Shown here in pieces: positions 1 through 6,061 of a DNA stretch of 8,543 bases (positions are counted from its first letter, which is position 1; the number at the start of each line of letters is the position of its first letter). The notes under the pieces are model-generated. The model was given only the letters and a program-made list of their open reading frames with translations, was not told the DNA's origin and ran no database searches. A program made the translations under genes and the position numbers. This DNA is from DATLYH01 sp035575035 (GTDB taxonomy: Bacteria > Planctomycetota > Planctomycetia > Gemmatales > Gemmataceae): the NCBI GenBank assembly GCA_035575035.1, contig DATLYH010000058.1, forward strand, positions 1-8,543, in the 5' to 3' direction.

Positions 1-2555
1 CTCGACCGACACAAGGCGGCCCGGAGGCAGCACCGCCGCCGCGCCGCGGCCAGCCGCCGGGCGCCCCAGCCCCGGCCGCCCCCGGGCCGCTGCGCCATTT
101 CAGCATCGCCCCCCGTACCGGCCAGGCCTACGAGGCACGCATCGAGACCCTCCCTAGCGGCGAGCAGGCCCTGGTCGTGACCGGCGGCATTATCCTTCAT
201 GTCCGCGACGTGGCCAACGTCGGCCTGCTCGACATCGAGGCCGACCGCCTGGTCCTCTGGACGCGCGGCAGCTCGCCGCAGTTCTTCGAGAACCTGCGCA
301 CCCCCGAAGGACAGCTCAGCCGCGACCTGGAGTTCTACCTCGCCGGCAATGTCGAACTTCGCCAGCAAAGCAGCCACACCCGGGAGATGCGCACCCTGCG
401 CGCCAGCGAACTCTACTATGACGTCAGCCGCAACGTCGCCATCGCCCTCGGTGCCGACCTGGAATTCAAGCAACCGGGGCTTCCCTACCCGGTGCATCTG
501 CGGGCCGACGAATTGTTCCAGCTCTCCCCGACTCAGTTCGAGGCCGTTCGCGCCGTCGTCTTCTCCAGCCGGCTGCCGTCCGACCCAGGTCTGACCGTCT
601 ACCTGTCGAACGCCACGCTCGAGGAGAAGAAGGTCCCCAAGCGGACTTTGTTCGGCACCGACGTCATCGACCCGAAGACCGGGCAGGTCCAGACCGAGCC
701 GCAGAGCCTGGTCCGCGGCACGAATGTCATTTTCCGTGTCGAGGACGTGCCGGTCTTTTACCTGCCGTTTATCCAGGCCGACGCCCGCGACCCGCTCGGA
801 CCGATCGAGAACATCCAGGTCGGGTTCAACCGTATCTTCGGCTTCCGGGCCGGCGCCACGTTGGACATGTACGATCTGCTCGGCATCACCCCCCAACCCG
901 GCACCCGCTGGGGATTGAACCTCGACTACATGAGCGAGCGCGGCCCGGCCTTGGGGACCACCTTCGACTACGCCGGCAGCAGTCTGCTGGGCACGCCGGC
1001 CCGCTACACCGGCCAGTTCAAGGCCTGGGGCCTGCATGACACCGGCACCGACATCCTCGGCGGCGGTCGCGGCGAGCTTGATGACCATCCCGACTGGCGC
1101 GGGCGGATCTTCTGGCGGCAAATCATCCGGGAGCTCCCCTATCACTTCACCGTGCAGAGCCAAGTCTCCGCCCTGAGCGATCGGAATTTCCTGGAGCAGT
1201 TCTTCAAGCAGGAGTTTGACCTGGATTACAACCAGGCCACCTTCCTCTATGTCAAGCAGCAGCAGGACAACTGGGCCTGGACAGTCCTGACGGAGGGGCG
1301 GCTGTTCGACTGGATGACGCATACACGCTGGCTGCCGCGGGCCGACGGCTATTTGCTGGGGCAGTCCTTCTTTGAACGGTTCACCTACAATGCCTGGGGC
1401 AACCTAGCCTACGCGCAGCTCCGGCCGACCGAGGAGGGCTCGCCGCCCCTTGATCCCACCGACGTGCGCATCGACACCGGCCGGTTCGATCTGATCCAGG
1501 AATTGAGCCTCCCCCTCTACGCGGGACCGGTGCGGCTGGCACCGTATGGCGTGCTTGACCTGACACACTACACCCGCGACCTGAGCGGCGACTCGGCTGA
1601 CCGCCTCTACGGCGGCGGCGGCGTCCGGGCCAGCATCCCGTTCTCGCGGGTCTACCCCAACGTCGAGAGCCTGCTGTGGAACCTCAACGGCATCTACCAC
1701 AAGATCGACCTGACCGGCAACTTCTACGTCGCCGGGACGAACGTTTCCTTTAACGAACTGCCGCAGCTCGACCGGCTCAACGATGACGCCACCGACCAGG
1801 CCCTGCGTAACATCACGCCGAGGCAGCCGATCTTCAACCCGGAGCATGGCCTATTCCTGGCCACCTCGCCGCTGTTCGATCCGCAGGTTTACGCCATCCG
1901 CCGGCTGGTGCTGAACCGAGTGGACACGCGGGAGGAAATCGAGGTGCTCCAGGTGAGCCTGCGGCAGCGCTGGCAGACCAAGCGCGGCTTCCCCGGACAA
2001 CAGCATGTCATCGACTGGATGCGGCTAAACCTGTCGGGCTCGTACTTCCCCAACGAGGACCGGGACAATTTCGGCGAGCCGTTCGCTTTTTTGGAATATG
2101 ACTGGCTCTGGAACATCGGCGACCGGACGGCCCTGGCCAGCAGCGGCTGGTTCGACCCGATCGACGATGGGGCGCGGGTCTGGACGGTCGGCGCCTTTCT
2201 GAATCGGCCGGACCGCACCAACTTTTTCGCCGGCTACCGGCAGATCGACCCGGTCGGCAGCAAGGCGGTCACCGGGGCGGTGACCTATGTCTTCAGCCCC
2301 AAGTATGCGGTGACCGGGTCGAGCACCTACGACTTCGGCACCGGGCAGAGCCTGTCCAATTCGCTGGTGGTCACGCGGATGGGCAAGGACCTGCAAGTGG
2401 GAGTGGGCGTGTCGTACAACGTCCTACAGCACAACTTCGGCCTGGTAGTGCAAGTCCTGCCGAACTTGCTGGCCCAGAAGGGCAATTTCGGCTCATTCGG
2501 CATTCCGTCCCTGGGCGCCCCCGGCGCCGGCGGTGCCTTCGGCGGGCTGCGCTGA
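1..2555 (+). CDS. LptD/OstA-like outer-membrane LPS-assembly protein, 5'-truncated by window edge
   Basis: The reading frame is open from position 3 to the TGA at 2553-2555, giving 850 visible residues, so the true start lies left of the window. The GTG at 177 is internal and should not be taken as the start. Visible residues 1-33 are a Pro/Ala/Arg-rich linker. An OstA-like region follows (about residues 35-130, with VVTGGIILHVRDV and later EADRLVLWTRG), then a segment with the LptD-like VPVFYLPFI (FYLPF at residues 252-256). The rest is a long stretch of alternating aromatic and polar strands typical of a beta-barrel. LptD-family proteins insert lipopolysaccharide into the outer leaflet of the outer membrane. 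No cysteine is seen in the visible part, so the disulfides of E. coli LptD cannot form here. After the last barrel-like strand there is a Gly-rich tail of about 25 residues. The family call is fairly secure; a true LPS-export role is inferred. Confidence 0.8.
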   Translation, partial: RPTQGGPEAAPPPRRGQPPGAPAPAAPGPLRHFSIAPRTGQAYEARIETLPSGEQALVVTGGIILHVRDVANVGLLDIEADRLVLWTRGSSPQFFENLRTPEGQLSRDLEFYLAGNVELRQQSSHTREMRTLRASELYYDVSRNVAIALGADLEFKQPGLPYPVHLRADELFQLSPTQFEAVRAVVFSSRLPSDPGLTVYLSNATLEEKKVPKRTLFGTDVIDPKTGQVQTEPQSLVRGTNVIFRVEDVPVFYLPFIQADARDPLGPIENIQVGFNRIFGFRAGATLDMYDLLGITPQPGTRWGLNLDYMSERGPALGTTFDYAGSSLLGTPARYTGQFKAWGLHDTGTDILGGGRGELDDHPDWRGRIFWRQIIRELPYHFTVQSQVSALSDRNFLEQFFKQEFDLDYNQATFLYVKQQQDNWAWTVLTEGRLFDWMTHTRWLPRADGYLLGQSFFERFTYNAWGNLAYAQLRPTEEGSPPLDPTDVRIDTGRFDLIQELSLPLYAGPVRLAPYGVLDLTHYTRDLSGDSADRLYGGGGVRASIPFSRVYPNVESLLWNLNGIYHKIDLTGNFYVAGTNVSFNELPQLDRLNDDATDQALRNITPRQPIFNPEHGLFLATSPLFDPQVYAIRRLVLNRVDTREEIEVLQVSLRQRWQTKRGFPGQQHVIDWMRLNLSGSYFPNEDRDNFGEPFAFLEYDWLWNIGDRTALASSGWFDPIDDGARVWTVGAFLNRPDRTNFFAGYRQIDPVGSKAVTGAVTYVFSPKYAVTGSSTYDFGTGQSLSNSLVVTRMGKDLQVGVGVSYNVLQHNFGLVVQVLPNLLAQKGNFGSFGIPSLGAPGAGGAFGGLR

Positions 2556-2685
2556 GTCCCCTTACCCCAGCTTCGCTCCTCCTGGAGGAGAGATTGCCCT
2601 CGACGGCTGCGCGGCAGCGCGATAGGCTGATCCGGCCCTCTGCGGTTCGCGGGGCGCCGACGAGTTGAAGCCAACCGAGGTCGTG

Positions 2686-3117
2686 ATGACGCTCCTGCCA
2701 CCTACCGCCATGTCCCCGGACGCCCCCGAGTCGCCGCCGCGGCTGCGGCGATCGTGGCGCGACAAGTTCCGGGCCGCCTTCCGGGGGCTGAAGCTCGGCA
2801 TCCGCGGCCATTCTAGTTTTTCTATCCACTTTTTCTTCACCGCCCTGGTGCTGGCGGCGGCCATTGCCTTCCGCTGCGGTGTGCTGGAGTGGTGCGTGCT
2901 ATTGGGCTGCATCGGCATGGTGCTGACGGCCGAGCTGTTCAACAGCGCCGTCGAGACGCTTGTCCGCGGCCTCGACGAAACTACCCAGGCCCGCGTCTGG
3001 CCCTGCCTCGACATCGCCGCCGGCGCCGTACTGCTGGCCAGCATCGCCGCCGCCGTCATCGGCAGCATCATCTTCCTGCTCAAGCTGGCCGACTTCTTCG
3101 ATTGGCTGCCCCCGTAA
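2686..3117 (+). CDS. dgkA: DgkA-family membrane kinase (diacylglycerol/undecaprenol kinase type), divergent active site
   Basis: This encodes 143 residues, close to the usual 120-140 of this small integral-membrane kinase family, which phosphorylates diacylglycerol or undecaprenol with ATP. Three hydrophobic helices are visible at about residues 47-62, 68-82 and 110-132. The hallmark AELFNSAVE (residues 82-90) retains the equivalents of E. coli Glu69, Asn72 and Glu76, and LDIAAGAVLLA (108-118) retains the equivalent of Asp95. Two other conserved positions differ: Glu28 aligns with His42 (GHSSF), and Lys94 aligns with Leu108. The ATG at 2686 is chosen because GAGG at 2677-2680 lies five bases upstream; a TTG at 2665 and an ATG at 2710 are alternatives. 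The Pro-rich N-terminus (residues 5-18) is probably a cytoplasmic tail. It lies 130 nt after the LptD-like gene on the same strand. Family assignment is strong; substrate and activity are uncertain. Confidence 0.82.
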   Translation: MTLLPPTAMSPDAPESPPRLRRSWRDKFRAAFRGLKLGIRGHSSFSIHFFFTALVLAAAIAFRCGVLEWCVLLGCIGMVLTAELFNSAVETLVRGLDETTQARVWPCLDIAAGAVLLASIAAAVIGSIIFLLKLADFFDWLPP

Positions 3118-3157
3118 GGGAGCCGTGGCCCGCGAGCGCACTTGCCATGGTGCAGGA

Positions 3158-3180
3158 GCAAGCAAGTCCTCTTGCCTTGC
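3158..3180 (+). terminator. Weak hairpin after dgkA, possible terminator
   Basis: GCAAGCAAG (3158-3166) can pair with CTTGCCTTGC (3171-3180) around a TCCT loop with one bulged C, 40 nt after the dgkA stop. There is no T-run behind it, so intrinsic termination is doubtful. It could equally be a transcript-end stabiliser or chance. Confidence 0.25.
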
Positions 3181-3231
3181 AAGCGCTATCCCCGCGTCAA
3201 CTCGGATTCCCCACAGCTCCGGCGGTTTCGC

Positions 3232-3261
3232 TTGTCGCCGCCGCCCCGCCGTTGTTACATT
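3232..3261 (+). promoter_or_regulatory. Candidate promoter for the lipA-led gene run
   Basis: TTGTCG at 3232-3237 (four of six against TTGACA) and TACATT at 3256-3261 (four of six against TATAAT) are 18 bases apart. The site lies about 90 nt before the lipA ATG, in the only sizeable gap upstream of the run. Planctomycete promoter rules are poorly known, so this is tentative. Confidence 0.28.
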
Positions 3262-3305
3262 AACCCTCAGAGAGAAGGACTCACGGAGCGCCAAGAGGCA
3301 CGCGA

Positions 3306-3328
3306 GCTCACGGACGTTGGCCGTGAGC
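3306..3328 (+). promoter_or_regulatory. Perfect hairpin in lipA 5' leader
   Basis: GCTCACGG (3306-3313) and CCGTGAGC (3321-3328) form a perfect 8-bp stem with a 7-nt loop. It ends 23 nt before the lipA ATG and 11 nt before its AAGG ribosome-binding site. No T-run follows, so it is more likely an RNA leader structure or protein site than a terminator. Confidence 0.4.
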
Positions 3329-3339
3329 CGTTCTGTTCC

Positions 3340-3343
3340 AAGG
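3340..3343 (+). promoter_or_regulatory. Ribosome-binding site of lipA, decides the start
   Basis: AAGG lies eight bases before the ATG at 3352. Upstream in-frame starts such as the ATG at 3142 would add 70 low-complexity residues unlike any lipoyl synthase, so 3352 is preferred. Confidence 0.5.
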
Positions 3344-3351
3344 TTTCGCCG

Positions 3352-4257
3352 ATGATCTCCTTGAACCTGGTCGATGCGGCTCCCCCGGCCCGCCGGCTCC
3401 CCTCGTGGCTGAAGCGGCCGCTGCCGCGCGGCAACGGCAACTTCTTCACCCAGGCGCTGCTCGACGAGCTGCGCCTGGAGACCGTCTGCGAGAATGCCCG
3501 TTGTCCCAACCGGCCCGAGTGCTATGCTCGCCGCACTGCCACCTTCATGATCCTCGGCAACGTCTGCACGCGGCCGTGCGGCTTCTGCTCGGTCGCCAAG
3601 GGCCGTCCCGACGCTCCCGAGGACGACGAGCCCGAGCGCGTCGCCGAGGCCGCCGCCCGGCTCGGTCTCAAGCACGTGGTCATCACTTCGGTGACGCGCG
3701 ACGATCTGCCCGATGGCGGCGCCGACCACTTTTACCGCTGCATCCTGGCGGTGCGGCGGCGCACCGGAGCGGCCGTCGAGGTGCTGACGCCCGACTTCCT
3801 CGGCAACGCCGCCGCCATCGACCGCGTCCTGGAGGCCCGCCCGGAAGTCTACAATCACAACCTGGAGACGGTGCCACGGCTGTACAAGAAGGTCCGCGGC
3901 CGGGCTGACTACCGCCGCAGCCTCGACTTGCTGGCCCGTGTCAAGCGCCGGGCGCCGGAGATCATCACCAAAAGCGGCCTGATGCTCGGCCTAGGCGAGA
4001 CCACCGAGGAACTGTTCGAGGTGTTGGCCGACCTGCGGGCTGTCGGCTGCGACACGCTGACTCTGGGCCAGTACCTGGCACCGACGCTCAAGCACATCCC
4101 CGTGGCCCGCTACGTTCCTCCCGAGGAGTTCGATGATCTGGCGGCGCTGGCCCGCACGCTCGGCTTCGCGAAGGTGGTGGCCGGGCCGTTTGTCCGTTCC
4201 AGCTACCATGCCGATGAGATGGTGAGCCCCCATGCGAGCGCCGATCATTCTCCCTGA
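3352..4257 (+). CDS. lipA: Lipoyl synthase (radical SAM)
   Basis: The product, 301 residues, inserts two sulfur atoms into octanoyl groups on carrier proteins to make lipoyl cofactors for 2-oxoacid dehydrogenases and the glycine cleavage H protein. The auxiliary cluster motif is CENARCPNRPEC (Cys46, Cys51, Cys57; CX4CX5C). The radical-SAM cluster motif is CTRPCGFC (Cys72, Cys76, Cys79; CX3CX2C). The C-terminal RSSYHADEM starts at residue 282 and supplies the serine ligand of the auxiliary cluster. Other family blocks are TATFMILGNVC, VITSVTRDDLPDGGA and YNHNLETVPRLY. Length and all cluster ligands are normal, so the enzyme should be active. Its 3' end overlaps the next gene by 26 nt, which suggests translational coupling. 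No lipB or lplA is visible in the window, so the source of the octanoyl group is not shown. Confidence 0.97.
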   Translation: MISLNLVDAAPPARRLPSWLKRPLPRGNGNFFTQALLDELRLETVCENARCPNRPECYARRTATFMILGNVCTRPCGFCSVAKGRPDAPEDDEPERVAEAAARLGLKHVVITSVTRDDLPDGGADHFYRCILAVRRRTGAAVEVLTPDFLGNAAAIDRVLEARPEVYNHNLETVPRLYKKVRGRADYRRSLDLLARVKRRAPEIITKSGLMLGLGETTEELFEVLADLRAVGCDTLTLGQYLAPTLKHIPVARYVPPEEFDDLAALARTLGFAKVVAGPFVRSSYHADEMVSPHASADHSP

Positions 4258-4480
4258 GTTGGGGGCCGGGCCGGTGACCCTTAGCGTCTGGTTCGCCGAC
4301 CCGGGCGACAAGGTCTTCGAGGGTGACCGCCTGGTTGAGGTGCTGGTCGGCGGCGCCACCTTTGACGTCTCCTCGCCCGCCACCGGCTGGCTGGCCGAGA
4401 AGCACGCCCTGCCCAACGACCCGATCCATCCGGGGCAAGTACTGGGGACCGTGGAGGTCGAGACGCCGGAAACCGGCTGA
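4232..4480 (+). CDS. Single lipoyl/biotinyl-like domain protein lacking the acceptor lysine
   Basis: This 82-residue protein is almost exactly one barrel-sandwich lipoyl domain. It begins with APIILPELGAGPVTLSVWF, like the start of E2 lipoyl domains. PGDKVFEGDRLVEV (residues 24-37) and SSPATGWLAEK (47-57) flank the hairpin that should carry the modified lysine, and PGQVLGTVEV (67-76) closes the fold. Aligned to the usual VEIETDKV pattern, residues 35-42 read VEVLVGGA, so Gly40-Gly41 replace Asp-Lys. The only lysines, Lys27 and Lys57, lie outside the hairpin tip. The ATG at 4232 sits inside the last codons of lipA, with GGTGAG at 4221-4226 as ribosome-binding site. The tight overlap with lipA suggests a role linked to lipoate, but lipoylation at the normal site is impossible. 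Function unknown: perhaps a scaffold, a chaperone-like partner or a decayed carrier. Confidence 0.82.
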   Translation: MRAPIILPELGAGPVTLSVWFADPGDKVFEGDRLVEVLVGGATFDVSSPATGWLAEKHALPNDPIHPGQVLGTVEVETPETG

Positions 4481-4500
4481 ACGCGGCTGGCAGTTTTCCA

Positions 4501-4508
4501 GGGAGGGA
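4501..4508 (+). promoter_or_regulatory. Strong ribosome-binding site fixing the start of the Rpn-like gene
   Basis: GGGAGGGA lies six bases before the ATG at 4515. The open frame extends upstream to 4323, but that part runs antiphase through the lipoyl-like gene, so 4515 is the true start. Confidence 0.7.
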
Positions 4509-4514
4509 CCGCTC

Positions 4515-5426
4515 ATGACGGACCATGACCAGCGCTTCAAGAACCTGCTGAAGGAATTCTTCAGCGGCTTCTTCGAGCTGTTCTTCTCGGAGTGGGCCGG
4601 GCGGTTCGACTTCACTCAGGTCGAATGGCTGGACAAGGAAATCTTCACTGACCCGCCGCAGGGAGAGCGGCGCTACCTGGACCTGGTGGCCCGGGTACCA
4701 GTGCGGCAGGTGGTGGTCCTGCCCCGGGGCGAACCGGCGGAACACTGGATCGTTCTCATCCACGTCGAGATTGAGTCGGAAGACAAGGTGGCTCCGCTGC
4801 GACCGCGGATGTTCGACTATTACGAGTCGCTCCGGCGGCAGCATGGCCTGCCGGTGTTACCAATCGGGTTGTATCTGCGCGTCGGTCTCGACGGCACGGG
4901 CTGGGACGTGTACGAAGAACACTTCTGGGAGCATCGCCTCCTGCACTTCGAGTATGCTTATGTTGGCCTACCGGCGCTCGACGCGGAACAGTACGCGACG
5001 GGTGAGAACCTGCTGGGAGTGGCGTTGGCGGCCCTGATGCGCATTCCGGAAGAGCGGAGGGCGGAATTGCGGGCAGAGGCCTTGAAACGGGTGCTGGAGA
5101 GCAGGGAGAATGATAATCGCCGTTTCCTGGCCCTCGAGTGTATCGAGGCGTACTGGGGGTTGGATGAAGCCCAGCGCCGCGTCTTTGACCAGTTACTGGC
5201 GAGCGAGAAGTATCAAGGAGTTCGACAAATGATGGCTACCACGTTTGAGCGGGGGCTGGAACGGGCACGGCGGCAGGACTTGCAGATCCTTCTGGAAGAG
5301 AAGTTTGGCTCCCCGAGTCCACATGTTCTCCAGCGCTTGGAGGCTTGGCCTGCGGAGCAGCTTGAGGAACTGTTCCGCGCGGCTGTGCGGGCCAAGTCAC
5401 TCAAAGAGCTGGGTCTCGAAGACTAA
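4515..5426 (+). CDS. Rpn/YhgA-like PD-(D/E)XK nuclease-family protein with DUF4351-like C-terminus
   Basis: The 303-residue product resembles the Rpn (recombination-promoting nuclease, once called putative transposase) family. RFKNLLKEFFSGFFELFF opens the protein, RRYLDLVARV places an acidic residue at Asp56, and IVLIHVEIES (79-88) supplies Glu85-Ile-Glu87. PLRPRMFDYYESLRRQHG and LPVLPIGLYL are typical of the core. In a canonical PD-(D/E)XK site the position of Glu87 would be Lys (Gln in many Rpn proteins), so catalysis is uncertain. A charged helical middle (about 190-260) leads to LLEEKFGSPSPHVLQRLEAW, a DUF4351-like tail. E. coli Rpn proteins cut DNA and raise RecA-independent recombination; planctomycetes and cyanobacteria often carry many such genes of unknown role. 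It sits 34 nt after the lipoyl-like gene and 11 nt before tmk, so it is probably co-transcribed. Its codons look less uniformly C-ending than its neighbours', hinting at later insertion into the run. Confidence 0.8.
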   Translation: MTDHDQRFKNLLKEFFSGFFELFFSEWAGRFDFTQVEWLDKEIFTDPPQGERRYLDLVARVPVRQVVVLPRGEPAEHWIVLIHVEIESEDKVAPLRPRMFDYYESLRRQHGLPVLPIGLYLRVGLDGTGWDVYEEHFWEHRLLHFEYAYVGLPALDAEQYATGENLLGVALAALMRIPEERRAELRAEALKRVLESRENDNRRFLALECIEAYWGLDEAQRRVFDQLLASEKYQGVRQMMATTFERGLERARRQDLQILLEEKFGSPSPHVLQRLEAWPAEQLEELFRAAVRAKSLKELGLED

Positions 5427-5437
5427 TACGGCATCCG

Positions 5438-6061
5438 ATGCCGCGTCCCCTGTTCCTTTCCCTGGACGGCATCGACGGCGCCGGCAAATCGACCCAATGC
5501 CGGCTGCTGGCGGAGTGGCTGCGCGCTCAAGGTCACACCGTGGTCGAGTGCGCTGACCCGGGCGGCACCGTCCTCGGCGACCTCCTCCGCAGCCTGGTGC
5601 TGGACCACCGCGGTGAGATGACCCTGGCCTGCGAGGCGCTGCTGTTCATGGCCAGTCGGGCCCAGCTGGTTGCCGAGGTCATCCGCCCCGCCCTCGACGC
5701 TGGCAAGGTCGTCATCTCAGACCGCTACCTGCTGGCCAACGTCGTTTATCAAGGGCACGCCGGCGGGTTGGACCCGGAGCAACTCTGGATCGTGGGTCGG
5801 CTCGCCACCGGCGGGCTGGAACCCGACCTGACCCTGGTCCTTGACCTGCCGGTGGAATTGGCCCGGCGCACGGGGCCGGCCGATCGCGTCGAGAGCCGGG
5901 GCGGCGACTACCACGAGCGGGTGCGCCAGGGTTTCCTCCTGGAGGCCCGGCGCCGGCCCGACCGCATCCGTGTCATCGACGCCCGTCCGTCGGTCGAGGT
6001 AGTTCAGGCGAGCATTCGTCAGGAGGTACTCCGTGTCCTGGCAGCGCGTCCGCGGGCATGA
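5438..6061 (+). CDS. tmk: Thymidylate kinase
   Basis: The 207-residue protein has the normal family length and converts dTMP to dTDP with ATP for DNA synthesis. The P-loop is LDGIDGAGKST (residues 9-19). ADPGGT (39-44) corresponds to the family REPGGT, with Asp for Glu and Ala for Arg. The DRY motif is at residues 95-97, followed by LLANVVYQG where many relatives have serines before the tyrosine. The LID region is RTGPADRVESRG, followed by YHERVRQGF. The ATG at 5438 places the P-loop at the usual distance from the N-terminus. No good ribosome-binding site precedes it, and the previous gene stops only 11 nt upstream, so translation may be coupled to that gene. The last 29 nt overlap holB. Substitutions in ADPGGT and after DRY are mild; the enzyme is expected to work. 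Confidence 0.94.
   Translation: MPRPLFLSLDGIDGAGKSTQCRLLAEWLRAQGHTVVECADPGGTVLGDLLRSLVLDHRGEMTLACEALLFMASRAQLVAEVIRPALDAGKVVISDRYLLANVVYQGHAGGLDPEQLWIVGRLATGGLEPDLTLVLDLPVELARRTGPADRVESRGGDYHERVRQGFLLEARRRPDRIRVIDARPSVEVVQASIRQEVLRVLAARPRA
6021..6026 (+). promoter_or_regulatory. Ribosome-binding site of holB inside tmk
   Basis: AGGAGG lies six bases before the GTG at 6033, within the last codons of tmk. It supports a GTG start and a 29-nt overlap between tmk and holB. Confidence 0.7.

Noticed and set aside
177..179. GTG at 177 as the start of the LptD-like gene
   Set aside because: The same frame is open to the left edge and codes for the beginning of the OstA-like region, so the gene is truncated by the window rather than starting here.
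2576..2590. CTCCTCCTGGAGGAG as terminator after the LptD-like gene
   Set aside because: It is a 7-bp arm palindrome with almost no loop and no T-run; it is probably chance in GC-rich sequence.
3142..3351. Seventy-residue N-terminal extension of lipA
   Set aside because: It is low-complexity, unlike the family, and the ATG at 3352 has a suitable AAGG and a normal N-terminus.
4323..4514. N-terminal extension of the Rpn-like protein
   Set aside because: It overlaps the lipoyl-like gene out of frame and has shadow composition; GGGAGGGA before 4515 marks the real start.
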